The translations under genes and the position numbers were made by a program. From Oopsacas minuta (lineage: Eukaryota; Porifera; Hexactinellida; Lyssacinosida; Leucopsacidae), in contig JAKMXF010000302.1 of assembly GCA_024704765.1 (NCBI GenBank), forward strand, positions 462,389 through 524,454: 62,066 nucleotides of DNA, given 5' to 3'. The notes below the pieces were generated by a model, which saw nothing but the letters and a program-made list of their open reading frames with translations, was not told the DNA's origin and did no database searches. Shown piece after piece: positions 43,370 through 53,517 of this stretch (position 1 is its first letter; every line of letters starts with the position of its first letter).

Positions 43370-46206
43370 CCACAAGTATGTCCTAATCTACAACCTTGTC
43401 AAAATTGTGATTCTACTTGTATATATTTGTCATTTGTGTCTATGCGAATAAATTTGATAATTTTCTAACAAAATATAACTTTTCTGAAAAGTTTTTTTAG
43501 AATAAATTCTCATTTATGATGTCATAGATATTTCAACTTCAAAGTTGATGACGTCACCTCAAAATCGCCATATTTCGGATTATTTTGAAACAATGAATCG
43601 CTAGCTTTTTCGAAGGATATATAGATTCGTACTATGTCATATATACCGTGAGCCACGTAATATAGTGCGTTGGGTTAGGTTCAGAAAATGGACTAGGGAT
43701 ATATCACCAGATCAGTTAATATAAGGGGAACTAAATATTTCGAATGCAGAGCGTTTGCGGACGAAGAAATGTATTGCATGTTTGTAAAACAACAAATTAT
43801 CGAGTATATAATATTCGAGAATATACAGAAAGTGACAAAAAATGTGTTTGGTAACATAGATTTAGTAAAATTACATTCTTTGGAACATAACATTGTGTAT
43901 ATTGCATCGTTCATTTCAAAATCAAAATACAGTATATACATAAACAATATGCATATAAGATTGAATTATTGTACCAAGAAAGAAAATTCGTATAGCGAAA
44001 CTGGTAAAAGAATATTGAAACTAGAGAAAGGGACAAATCCAAAATGTATAAGGGATTGAAATATGAAAATATTGTACAACTAATCTATATAAGTAGTACA
44101 ATAAAAATTTGTCTCTAGATAAGAAAAACGTTAGAGGCTTGGAAAAATGTATTGATTTCGAATCTAATCTAGTTAGACCAAAATGATTGCAAATCACTGT
44201 TTCCAAACTCGGATCGGCTATGGCTACATTTGGATATAAATGTATCAGACCCATTTCAAAGTCAAATGACCTTATCAAATTTGGTTAGGATAGACAGGAT
44301 GGCCAAGTTGGGTCAAATTGATCAATAAACGACGGAATTATCTCTGGTGACAGGTTGGTAAAGCTATATCACCACCGCTTGATAGACTCTGTATTACATC
44401 ATAATTATGTCAGAATACACTCGCGTGTATGCACCTGTGAGTACAGTAATAACACCAAAACTTTGCCCTAACCTTTTGTTGCTATCCATCAATTATTATT
44501 GCTACGAATAAGGACAGTCCAACATGGTATAATCAGATAAACAACCATTGAAGGAAGTTTAGAATGAATAATTACAAAGAGACAAGGCATATGGATTCAT
44601 AAAAAAAGTCACTATACACATAAGAACAGGGAATAGAAATATACAGGCAATAATATAATAAGTGAGCTATAGCTGGTCGTGCCGCTGTGTATCTACCTAG
44701 ACAAGTGGGAGTGACCCGAAGTAGCAAGGGTTCATGTTGAGTGGACCAAGGAAAATAATTCCTAAAGATAACCTTGTTATCACACGTAGAGATGTAGCCG
44801 AGTAAACAGAAGTAAGTATGTGTAGTTGCAGAGTTCCTTCCTTAGCATTCCACAAATTGCTTGTCTGAGATACAATTGAAGGGGTCAAGGTAGGGTGGGT
44901 GATATCATCTGGTGAATAGGATGACTGACGTATTATAATGGTAAGCCTACCACGTGCATTTCTATCTTTGCTATTCTTCATAGAATTCAAGATAGTGATT
45001 TTGCATAGGGCTGATAATGTTGGTGGTCTATTCGGTTCCTGCTGGGCAGTATGCGTAAATAATCTCAGGGGTAGTTGGCCAGGCAGAAGAAAGCCCAATA
45101 CATTGTTCGATGAATGAGTAGAGGTGATGATTTTGAGAAATCTCTTCTCTAAGTGTGTATGGACCATCGCTACATCGATTACTGCAGAGGCTTTCTGACT
45201 TTGGCTTGTGTTATTAGTGTGCCCTTTAGATTGTAAAGTTCCCATGCTGGTAACCTGGCTATACTTGGACCGCGGTACATAATATTTTAGGCTGCTGGTC
45301 TAGAATACACTTCCAAGTGAAGTGGTTAGAATTATTGGAGTAGTACACCTGATAAACATATATCTGTTTAGAGCTATACATACATTTGCATATGTAGCAT
45401 TGTATTTGTACATACGTTATGGCTGTATATACAGAACTGATCTGCGAATGGGAAAGGGTGCTGTTATGATTGTGTTGATGAGGATCACAATAATGGAGAG
45501 AAGCACAAAACACCTCAATTTATAGATTTTACATTTGAAAGAAAATGTGTATACAGACAGTCTTCTATTGTGTCAACTATGCTGCTATTGTTAGATAATT
45601 GTTCATCAAAATAACAACAACACTATTTTAGTAGGTGATAGGATGACTAAAGACATCACAAATACTGTAGCAACAAGTAAACACATATGGCATGTATTGT
45701 ATATGCCAGGGGATGATGAGTATGGTTTGAAGGTGTTATTACAATTGTAACTTACGTAGATCACGTAGAAGAGTTACTTCGAAGAATTAGAAGGATACAT
45801 AAACTCACCGATTAGTCGCACTAAGTAAATCCTCAAAAACCCTCCAGAGAATACAGAATGATCAGAGTTACTCGAAAGCATCAACACAGGTATTCTGTTT
45901 AGAAGGAACTATCAGGCCGTTCAAACGTTTATGTAATGCTTCCAAGGGGGAGGTGATGTAACTGCAGCGTGACAGTACCATCCTTTTGTACTACAAAATG
46001 GCCTAAAGCGTGACACAGGGGGCAGTGAGTGTTAATTTTCGGGAAATTTGCGTTACGTAACGTTTGAAAGGTCCAATGAAGTACAAACTATATACTGAAT
46101 AGACATAATTTGAAGGGACCTCAAAGGAACCATGATAAACCATGTAAACTGTAAAGCACACATCCCTTGTATTTCACATCTCAACCATGCATTTCTAGGA
46201 AACATT
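43370..46206. other. mostly non-coding stretch
   Basis: A frame at 43769-44059 (and upstream in-frame residues from about 43735) reads KVTKNVFGNIDLVKLHSLEH and IVYIASFISKSKYSIYINN. It is protein-like, but I do not recognise it. A 182-residue minus frame at 44697-45245 has no domain pattern and is probably chance. No other gene or long repeat was recognised. Confidence 0.35.
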
Positions 46207-46260
46207 GGAGATTGTGTGGCCGAGCGGTATACTTGATTGCTAGGTAGCAAACCCAGTAAT
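46207..46260 (+). other. tRNA-like fragment (A-box type)
   Basis: GTGTGGCCGAGCGGTATACT resembles the D-arm and A box of a type-II tRNA (Ser/Leu class). It is followed by a short stem (TTGC...GCAA) and GGTAGCAAACCC. The full cloverleaf cannot be closed, because a hAT-type terminus begins at 46268. It may be a tRNA pseudogene or the head of a SINE. Confidence 0.3.
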
Positions 46261-46267
46261 CCAGAGA

Positions 46268-46480
46268 CAGGGGCGTAGACTCGAGATGTGGATTGGTAGG
46301 GCCATGGAATTACTCTCCATTAGTCGGTATGGAGAGCGTTAAATTATTGGTAGGGACATGGCGCATTTGGCCTCAGCAAGCCCACTGTTGCCTACTCGAA
46401 TGAGGGGTTACTGTGGTTGCTGATAGTAACCCTGGTGTTTCAGCTACCCCTAACAACCCACTAACTTCGCCTACGCTTAC
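46268..46480. mobile_element. short hAT-type MITE
   Basis: The left end CAGGGGCGTAGACTCGAG and right end TTCGCCTACGCTTAC are partly inverted (GGGCGTAG against CTACGC). The interior is G-rich and non-coding, typical of non-autonomous hAT copies of about 210 bp. No target duplication could be confirmed. Confidence 0.45.
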
Positions 46481-46936
46481 ATATACAATTCAGGAAAAAC
46501 AATTGAAAATCCAATAATTTCGAGAAATATCTTCAGGAAAACAGCTACTAGGGGGGGGAGGGTTGGTAGGTATGGTATTATAGATATATTGACAAAAGAA
46601 AAATTTGTGTGCATAATTTAGCAGTCAACATGTTAGAAAATGTTCAATCCTCAAATTATTCAGTTCAAGTTGAAATATCTTCACTTACAAACCCTAGATT
46701 GTACCCATACTAACCTAATTGAAATATATTCCATCATTCAGTTTGTACATTCACTTATCACACATGCAAGATACAATTACAATTGACACAATTATGACAA
46801 TAAGTTATTAGCAGGGCCTTTATTAGAATATACGTAAGTTGATGTATCAACACAATAAGAATACACATTTATGTCCTGAAGTAAAACTAGGATTTTCTTT
46901 ATGACTCATGGAATGAATGGAAGGCAGTATATACTA

Positions 46937-47891
46937 TTACAGGTCAGGAGTTTCATCAGATCCACTCAACTCGTCCTGTTGAATTGTTTCAATTACTTCC
47001 TCTATCAGATCAAACTCATCAAGTTGATTTGGAGTAATCTCTCCAGATAGATTGTCTTGTTGACTGGTTTCTAGGTTAGGGGGTAGAATTGATTGAATCT
47101 CTTCATCAGCCAAATGGCTAGGTTCATTTTGAGCATTCGGTATCAGAAGTTGCCTCAGATGTTCTCTGCTACAATCATACCAGTAAGGCTGTTGACAGGC
47201 TAAGCAAGCTGTGCGACTGGTAATTTTACAAATGAGGCGATGTCCCTTTCGAAATTGACTCTTGAGATCAGTCATTTTGACAATTGTTTGGACCTGATGC
47301 TGAATAATATTAATAGCATTTGTTGACTGTTGTAATGGCAGGACTGGATTGAAGGCGGATGTTTTGTATTTTCTTGATGTAAAGTTGCCACAGAGGGACG
47401 TGATGACACATTCTTTGAACCATTCTAGCGTGTGTTCTCTGTTTGCGGCGTTATTCCATTGATGTTTCGCTTGCTTTGAAGTTTTCCACAGTATGTAGAC
47501 ATTATTTACACATGCTGAATCAAGGATGTGAAGAAATATTTTGAGATAACCGCCTTTAGATGTGAGCTGAATAGCGTGGTGTCCTACCATGCGGTCATGC
47601 TTATCTACGCCTCCCATGCGATAATTATAAGCCTTCAGTATTGGTGGGCTTGGTATAGGCTTTCTTTTGTATTGTAAATCGGCGTCACGAATATTCTTGT
47701 GATGAAATTGTTTATCGTGTGAGGTTGGAATTGCTGGAACACAGTTCGTAATGAATACTACTTTCTTATCCTCGATTCTATACTTCCTATCATTCCATAC
47801 GAGGAGACAGACGGGCTCACAGGCTTGTAATTGTATGGTGGGTCCTATTGTGGGCTTGTGCTGGATTGTAGCCTGGAACGTGAACCATTTG
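46937..47891 (-). pseudogene. piggyBac transposase copy 1, 3' part
   Basis: This continues the 49223-49905 segment after removal of the inserted Tc1-like element. Reading from 47891: KWFTFQATIQHKPTIGPT, VCLLVWNDRKYRIEDKKVVF, ITNCVPAIPTSHD, LKAYNYRMGGVDKHDRMVGH (third catalytic Asp) and KIFLHILDSACVNNVYILWK. It ends with the Cys-rich C-terminus CKITSRTACLACQQPYWYDC and an acidic tail, stop at 46937. From 47617 down the frame is open. Upstream of that a stop or frame change breaks it. The MGGVD Asp is intact. The two paralogues in the window diverge well, so this is an old family. Confidence 0.8.
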
Positions 47892-49222
47892 CAGTTTGTC
47901 CCATAATTCTTGAGACTAACAAAAAGGAGAATATTTTACTCCACATTATTCATTGAATATTTTTCTACTATTATATCGATGACCTCTAAGGAATAGATCA
48001 ATAATTAATTTTGTAACCATTCTGTTCTACCACTAGTCTATACCTACGACTCATTGACTTGTAGTATGCTGCTAAAAATTCGCCCTACTATCTTAGGGTT
48101 TAAAGAACTTAGGAGAAAAGGTTAAACTGGTTCGATCATTTAAAGTCCTTATATAGCTTTTGCTTCATCCAACCGAATATATTCTCAATTGGGTTGAGAT
48201 CGGGACTTTGGCTTGGCCATTCTTTTTGGTTTTTCTTCATATTTTTCTCCATCCAAGCTTTGGCGATCCTTGAGGTATGTTTTGGGTCGTTATCCTGAAT
48301 GAGAACCACCTTTGACCATGAAAACCTGAGCTTGCTCAATCAAATGCCATTCCAATATGTTGACAAGGAAGGTAGCGTCCATATTCCTTCGAAAGAAACA
48401 CAGAAGGAAGGTCCCCTTAATTAAAAAGGCTGCCAATATGTGTAATTTAGCGGAATGCTTGGTTGTTGGCTGAATGACTTCCCGATTTCTTTTTGTCCAT
48501 ATCCTAACTCGACCAGGTTTGAGCCAGAAAGAAGCTTCATCTGCAAACACAGCGTGACATCAATGAATATTCTCATTTTTCTTGCCCCACTCAATAAGTA
48601 AGAGCCTGTTTTTCTCACTTAGCATTGGTACAAGTGTTGCCCAAGGCTTGTTGTACTCCATTTCCTGTAGGCATCTTCCAATTGTACTCTTGGACACTTT
48701 AGTGCCACCTTTCTCTTCTAGATTTGTGACAATTCCACGTATAGTCTTCTTTTTATCATGCCTAACATATTGCGCAATGCTATGCTTGATGAGGTTTCGA
48801 AGAATAGTAGGCCTTCCAGCACCTTTCTTGTGAAGTAAATTTGTACCTTCTTTGAGAGTTTTCTGAAGGCGAAATACAGTCGCCCTCCCAACTCCTAGAG
48901 TGGCAGCTATTTGATTTACTGTGTGTTTTCGTCCTTGGAGAAGTATTCTAATTTCATCCCGCTTGATAAATTGTTCCATCTAACAATTAATAATAAATAA
49001 TCTATAATTTAATAATTATTATCAATAATTGTTACGTCATAAGAATAAAAATACTTGAAAACTAAAATTACAGGTAAAATTGAAATATAAACATGCTAAA
49101 ATCTATTAATAGAGTCAATACTATTGTTCAATAGAATAAAACTTGACGGCAACAATATATTAAGAAAAATAGTCAAGGTTGCATTAAAATGATGTTAGTC
49201 TCAATAATTATGGGACAAACTG
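47892..49222 (-). mobile_element. Tc1-like element inserted in piggyBac copy 1
   Basis: The left end CAGTTTGTCCCATAATTCTT, then GAGACTAAC, and its inverse at 49194-49222 agree at all but about one base over 29 bp. TA follows at 49223, while the left side has TG, one base off. Removing it restores the piggyBac frame (WAY to KWF), so it is a simple insertion. It is 1331 bp long. Confidence 0.9.
48136..48979 (-). pseudogene. Tc1-like transposase, broken
   Basis: Starts at 48979: MEQFIKRDEIRILLQGRKHT, NQIAATLGVGRATVFRLQKT (helix-turn-helix), LLHKKGAGRPTILRNL (GRP hinge). A stop (48560-48562) interrupts at NENIH-stop-CHAVFADEASFWL, which holds the first Asp. The position usually has Trp, so TGG to TGA is likely. 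A frameshift near 48315 leads to VVLIQDNDPKHTSRIAKAWM (second Asp) and EWPSQSPDLNPIENIFGWM (Glu). Thirty-five residues lie between the last two. It is non-functional and unlike the intact DD37E copy. Confidence 0.85.
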
Positions 49223-49905
49223 TATATGCCCAAGTGAGAGGATGCATATTGGTGACGAGATATTCTAGATCAGGTGGTAGTTTTTTGATAGATGAAGTGC
49301 CGACCATGCCAGTTCCTCGTGATCTTAGGTAGGCCGCCAGGTCAAGATGGGAGGAGAATCTATCACAATAGATTATATGCCCTTTATCAAAGTATGGGTT
49401 GGCTAGCTGTAACACCACATCACGTCCACCAACAGATCCGACAGTTGAGCCTAAGTATATGTCCTGGGCTAGACTGTAACCGCAACAGGCGCAACAGATG
49501 GACCAGAGTTTGACACCATATTTAGTTGGCTTCGCTTTGATCTACTAACGCAGTACACTCCTGCCATAGAATTTAACCATGATCTCGTCAATGGAGAGTG
49601 ATCTAGCTGGTTGAAGTAGATTTGAAGAGTTTTTATTGACTGCGGTAAGTAGTGTACTAAGTTTCGCCTCAAAGCGTTCTCCAGTGTTTAGGGATGGACT
49701 CATTTGCTCATTGTTTGCGAAGTGCAACATCGTGAATAACTCTTCAAAACGATCACGCGATGAATGCCGTTTGTAGTAGGGTAAATGGAATATGTTTGAA
49801 TTGGTAAAGTAACTACGGCGATTAGGTATCTGTACAAGGGAGGTCCATAAGATGAGGCCAATAAAGCAACGAATCTCTTCATAGGTCGGCTCTTACCACT
49901 TGTAT
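49223..49905 (-). pseudogene. piggyBac transposase copy 1, central part
   Basis: In various frames of the minus strand from 49905: PTYEEIRCFIGLILWTSLVQ, DRFEELFTMLHFANNEQ, RSLSIDEIMVKFYGRSVLR (first Asp), a stop, then VVLQLANPYFDKGHIIYCDR with SHLDLAAYL (second Asp) and GTGMVGTSSIKKLPPDLEYL, MHPLTWAY at the Tc1 insertion point. Frameshifts lie near 49560 and 49460. The N-terminal part upstream of 49905 could not be assigned; an acidic or Ser-rich frame at 50027-50281 is possible. Confidence 0.75.
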
Positions 49906-50580
49906 GATGACAGATTAAGTTTCATTTGTGTTCGGTACAACTTTGTTTGTTGTAGAATGCTCCTGAATTCATAGGGTCGGAATAAGCAGTACTAAAATGG
50001 TTTGAGTATTTTGTGTCTTTATATGGTCATAGGAACATGTCCTCATCTGACACATTCCATCTTTGTTCTGAGGTATTATTAGATCTGCTATTTAGGATTG
50101 ATTTTTGTTTCATCATATGTGCTTGTTCTAACATTACGTAACCCATAATTATGCTAATGCATCGGCAGGGTGGAGTTCGCCCAAACACAAGGTCGTAATT
50201 TGCAAGAAGGTCTTTGTTAACACCAAACATGCTATTAGATGAACTATGTATTCTATAATTAGAACTTGATGTCATGGGCAAACAAAGCTTTTTGGTGAAT
50301 GTGCGATTTTAGAGGAATTACTAAGAGGCAAAAACACTATACTCCCCAAGAGGTCTCCACCCCACTGCCACATAGGGATCACGATCATAAGCCAATTTGC
50401 AATCATAATGATTGAGCAGCTACATTGTCAGATATATGAACATCATACTTGAAACCGGCTACTACCTCTCTATATATCCCCCTATAATGTATACATGCTA
50501 TGAGAACATAGCTTGAGGCAGTGAATATCGCATCTAAGAACCATTGAAGGGACACAGTCTTCATGTACTTATATATATGC
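49906..50580. other. unassigned stretch upstream of piggyBac copy 1
   Basis: May contain the decayed N-terminus of the piggyBac protein (minus frame 50027-50281), but no motif supports it. No other feature recognised. Confidence 0.35.
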
Positions 50581-50584
50581 ATAT

Positions 50585-50730
50585 TGTGTTCCTTTATCTT
50601 GGATAAAGGGACACCTAATTTCAAAACAAGTCCCTTTATCTGACACATTTTGAAGTAGCCGGAATTGACTAGATCCTAAGCAATTACAAACTGTGTCCCC
50701 TTACCTTGGATAAGGGGACATCTAATTTCA
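50585..50730. repeat. paired hairpin repeats before the N
   Basis: GTCCCCTTA-CCTTGGA-TAAGGGGAC (50695-50719) is a perfect stem of 9 bp. A close relative, GTTCCTTTATCTTGGATAAA, then GGGAC, lies about 108 bp earlier. Both are followed by A(C/T)CTAATTTCA, so the block is a tandem duplication of a hairpin unit. It ends at the N at 50731. Confidence 0.7.
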
Positions 50731-50731
50731 N

Positions 50732-52378
50732 AGGATTATTTCTGGTAAAACAAATCTTCTACATAATCTTTTAATCTCATTTTCCCCAAATCCAGGTGTA
50801 TGTTCTAATGGCCAACTTTCTTTATTTAATATTTGGAGGTCCTTCATCAGGGCAGAATCATCTGGATTAGTAATCTTAAATAACCGATCTTCCATAGATG
50901 TGATTAAGGAGCCTAGAAATTTGTGTTTATTGATATTTACAATTGCCTTATTGTGTTTAAGACTAGTCTTATTGAATTGTAGTTCTTTTGCAGCACATTC
51001 TGCCTCTGAGATTTAGTGCCAGGATAGTTTTTCAAGCTTTCCAAACGTCTTATTGTTCTCTTAATCATTTGATCAGCATGCATGATTGAGGTAGCACGAT
51101 GTTGTAATAACTCCGAAAGCGACGATAATTCATAGAGAGTATCAAACATCAGCCCTAGATCCGATAAAAATTCTGGTGATCTTATTCTCTTTTCCAATCC
51201 ATTGAACATTGCTCTATCTGTCGAATCTCTACTGAAGTCTTGTGAAGCTGTTTCAAAGTGTTTACACAATGATTCGTAACTATACCAAACAGCTTTAACA
51301 GTTCTGAATGAGCTGGCGACCCAGCGTGTGTCTAGGAGACGTCCTACTTTTGTCACTTGTTCACTTACAGCTAAAGAACATTCAATAAGTTCCCTTTGAT
51401 TTTTAGGGGAACGTGAATACAGGGAGTACAATTTGTCGAAAAATATCTTGAAATGATTTATCGAATTTAATTTTTTGAATGTGTCAGACACTGACAGTTC
51501 CAAACGATGATCAAACAATGCCAGAGAATAGTGTTAAGAAATTGTTTAGCGATCCGTGTTCCTACACCACCATGTTTCCCAAGCATCACGCTTGCGCCAT
51601 CGCAAGCAAAGGCAATCATATCCTGGTTGATATAACATTCATCAAATCCCTATCTCCCCATACATTCCATTAGTGCATCAAAAATAGTCGCGGCATCCTA
51701 CTTTTGGAGCTCAACAAGATCTAAAAATATGAATTGTGCTCCAAATTCTTGAAATTTCACATTTTAAATATACTATTAGCGCAGACTTATTAGATAGTGT
51801 TGTAGATTCGTCAATAAGAATCGAAATTTTTCCTTGAATTTCTTGTACATGGGTAAACAATTTATTTCGCATTTCAATAGCAACATGATCAATTATTTTT
51901 GTGGCAGATTGTCGAGAATGAAGGTTTAGTCCGAGATCAGTCCCGTTTATTTGCTGAAGTTCAACTAAATCTGAATGATCAGTATAGAGTCTATTATTCT
52001 TGGCAAGGTAGTATGCTGTTCGAAAAATTATTTGAGTAGACTCCAGTTCTATCTTTTTTGACATATCCATGTGTTTTTCCATACAAAATAACTCTGCGGC
52101 TTCACTAATTTCTTGGACTGAAATGTGGGCTTAGAAATTCTTTTGAATGATTGTTTTTTTTCGTAATGATTTAAGTTTAGAATCCCTAGTGAGTCCATTA
52201 TAATTAACAGTACCCTCGGCCCATTCAATTGAAATATGTACTCCCTACCTCTTGTGTATGGATAGAGAAGACACGTGTTTACAGATTGAGCAACCTAATT
52301 TTCCATTTTTATAGTATAGCCATGGATACAACTGTTTCTTGGACGTCCAATTGTCAGAAGACCAAAACTCAGGACCAA
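50732..52378 (-). pseudogene. KIAA1586-like hAT transposase, copy A (partial)
   Basis: Nearly the same sequence as 54062-55707, with scattered single-base differences. Minus-strand fragments: QGKISILIDESTTLSNKSAL (first Asp), LELSVSDTFKKLNSINHFKI, KVGRLLDTRWVASSFRTVKA. The C-terminal end of the protein is missing because the block starts at the N at 50731. The other end stops matching at about 52378, within CCAATTGTCAGAAGACC. A stop (TAG) near 52250 and several shifts are present. At the place where copy B is shifted (near 55575) this copy keeps the frame but has the stop. Confidence 0.8.
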
Positions 52379-53073
52379 GACCGGTTAGGTCAAATAATGC
52401 TCAGCAACCTATATACAAAAGGACAGGAAGGGGTATTGCCCTTCATAATGAAAAAAGCAAAGGAGTTTTCTCATAACAGTCTCACGAACANGGGATAGAT
52501 CCACGTCACTAAATCAAGCAAATGGAGACAGCTAAGGAAGCTTTTATTCTATTAGTTCCTAACTGTTTCGTCCTGGGAGAGAGAGTGTATTAGAATAAAT
52601 GGAGAGGGAGAGAGACTACTTTCTTATTGTATTAGTTATTAGCTTGGTTGTTATAGACACAATGAACAACGATGGATAATACAGTGTATTAAATTAGACA
52701 AATGTTGTTGTAGAGACATGGATAATGTGTGTTAATATTAGAAATGTTGTTGTAGATAATGGATAATGTGTGCTAATGTTCTAATAATGAAGGCAAAAAT
52801 GAAGGGATACTGTAACTAAATGATTGAAATAGAGACGCAGTGAATGATTTTGATCCGTCATTGTAGAAGGATTTCAAGGCTGTGAGTCGATTGAAGGATT
52901 TTTTTCATTCAAAGCAAGGTTATGGAGTGTCTTCCTAGTATTATAGACACAATCAACAAGAACGATGGATAATGTGCATTAAATTAGAGACAATTTCATG
53001 GTTGATTGTTGTTTCAGCAAGGACAAGAGGAGGCCGAGAGACTGTTTACGAGATTAGTTATCAGAGTGTTTGA
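52379..53073. other. non-coding stretch with short diffuse repeats
   Basis: Words such as GGATAATGTGTGTTAATATT and GATGGATAAT.C.GT.TTAAATTAGA recur at 52670, 52720, 52750 and 52955, a loose local duplication. The N at 52491 interrupts it. No gene. Confidence 0.45.
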
Positions 53074-53226
53074 AATAGCGAATCATTGGTCAAGGAATTG
53101 CCGGACGAATGGCGAAGATTTCTCCATAGAGATAATGCATGGGAAATGGCAAAAGTTTTCATTTGTTCGAAATATTTCATAGACGATGACGTGTTTCTTC
53201 ACTTCGATATTCCTATGGTACAGTAG
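53074..53226 (+). pseudogene. possible THAP-domain fragment
   Basis: The short frame SLVKELPDEWRRFLHRDNAW, EMAKVFICSKYFIDDDVFLH between stops resembles the second half of a THAP zinc finger (W, then ICSKHF, then acidic D-F). The zinc-ligand His appears as Tyr (SKYF). THAP domains occur in host DNA-binding proteins and in P-element-type transposases. It follows an acceptor-like TTGTTGTTTCAG at 53020. The match is short. Confidence 0.35.
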
Positions 53227-53517
53227 AGAAGGTTTCAAGAAATCCTGGTCCTTATGAAAAATGCCAAGCCCATCAATTTACTAACTGCCCTTCTTATTAA
53301 CCTGACTATTTTTAGCTTGGCTGCTACTAGGGATGGGACGGAGCTCCGCGCAAACTTTTCAGCTCCGTCTTTACATCCGCATCCGCGGATACGCGTATTA
53401 TGCATATCCGCCCTTATTTTCCTACTGTAATAGGAACCAATCAGATTTGTAATTGTCTAATATACGCTTAAATATTATTATTTGCCCATCACGTTTACAC
53501 TACTATAGATTGATATT

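Noticed and set aside
44697-45245. 182-residue minus-strand open frame
   Set aside because: No domain-like pattern, many Ser/Thr/Leu from ordinary sequence, and no supporting context; probably chance.
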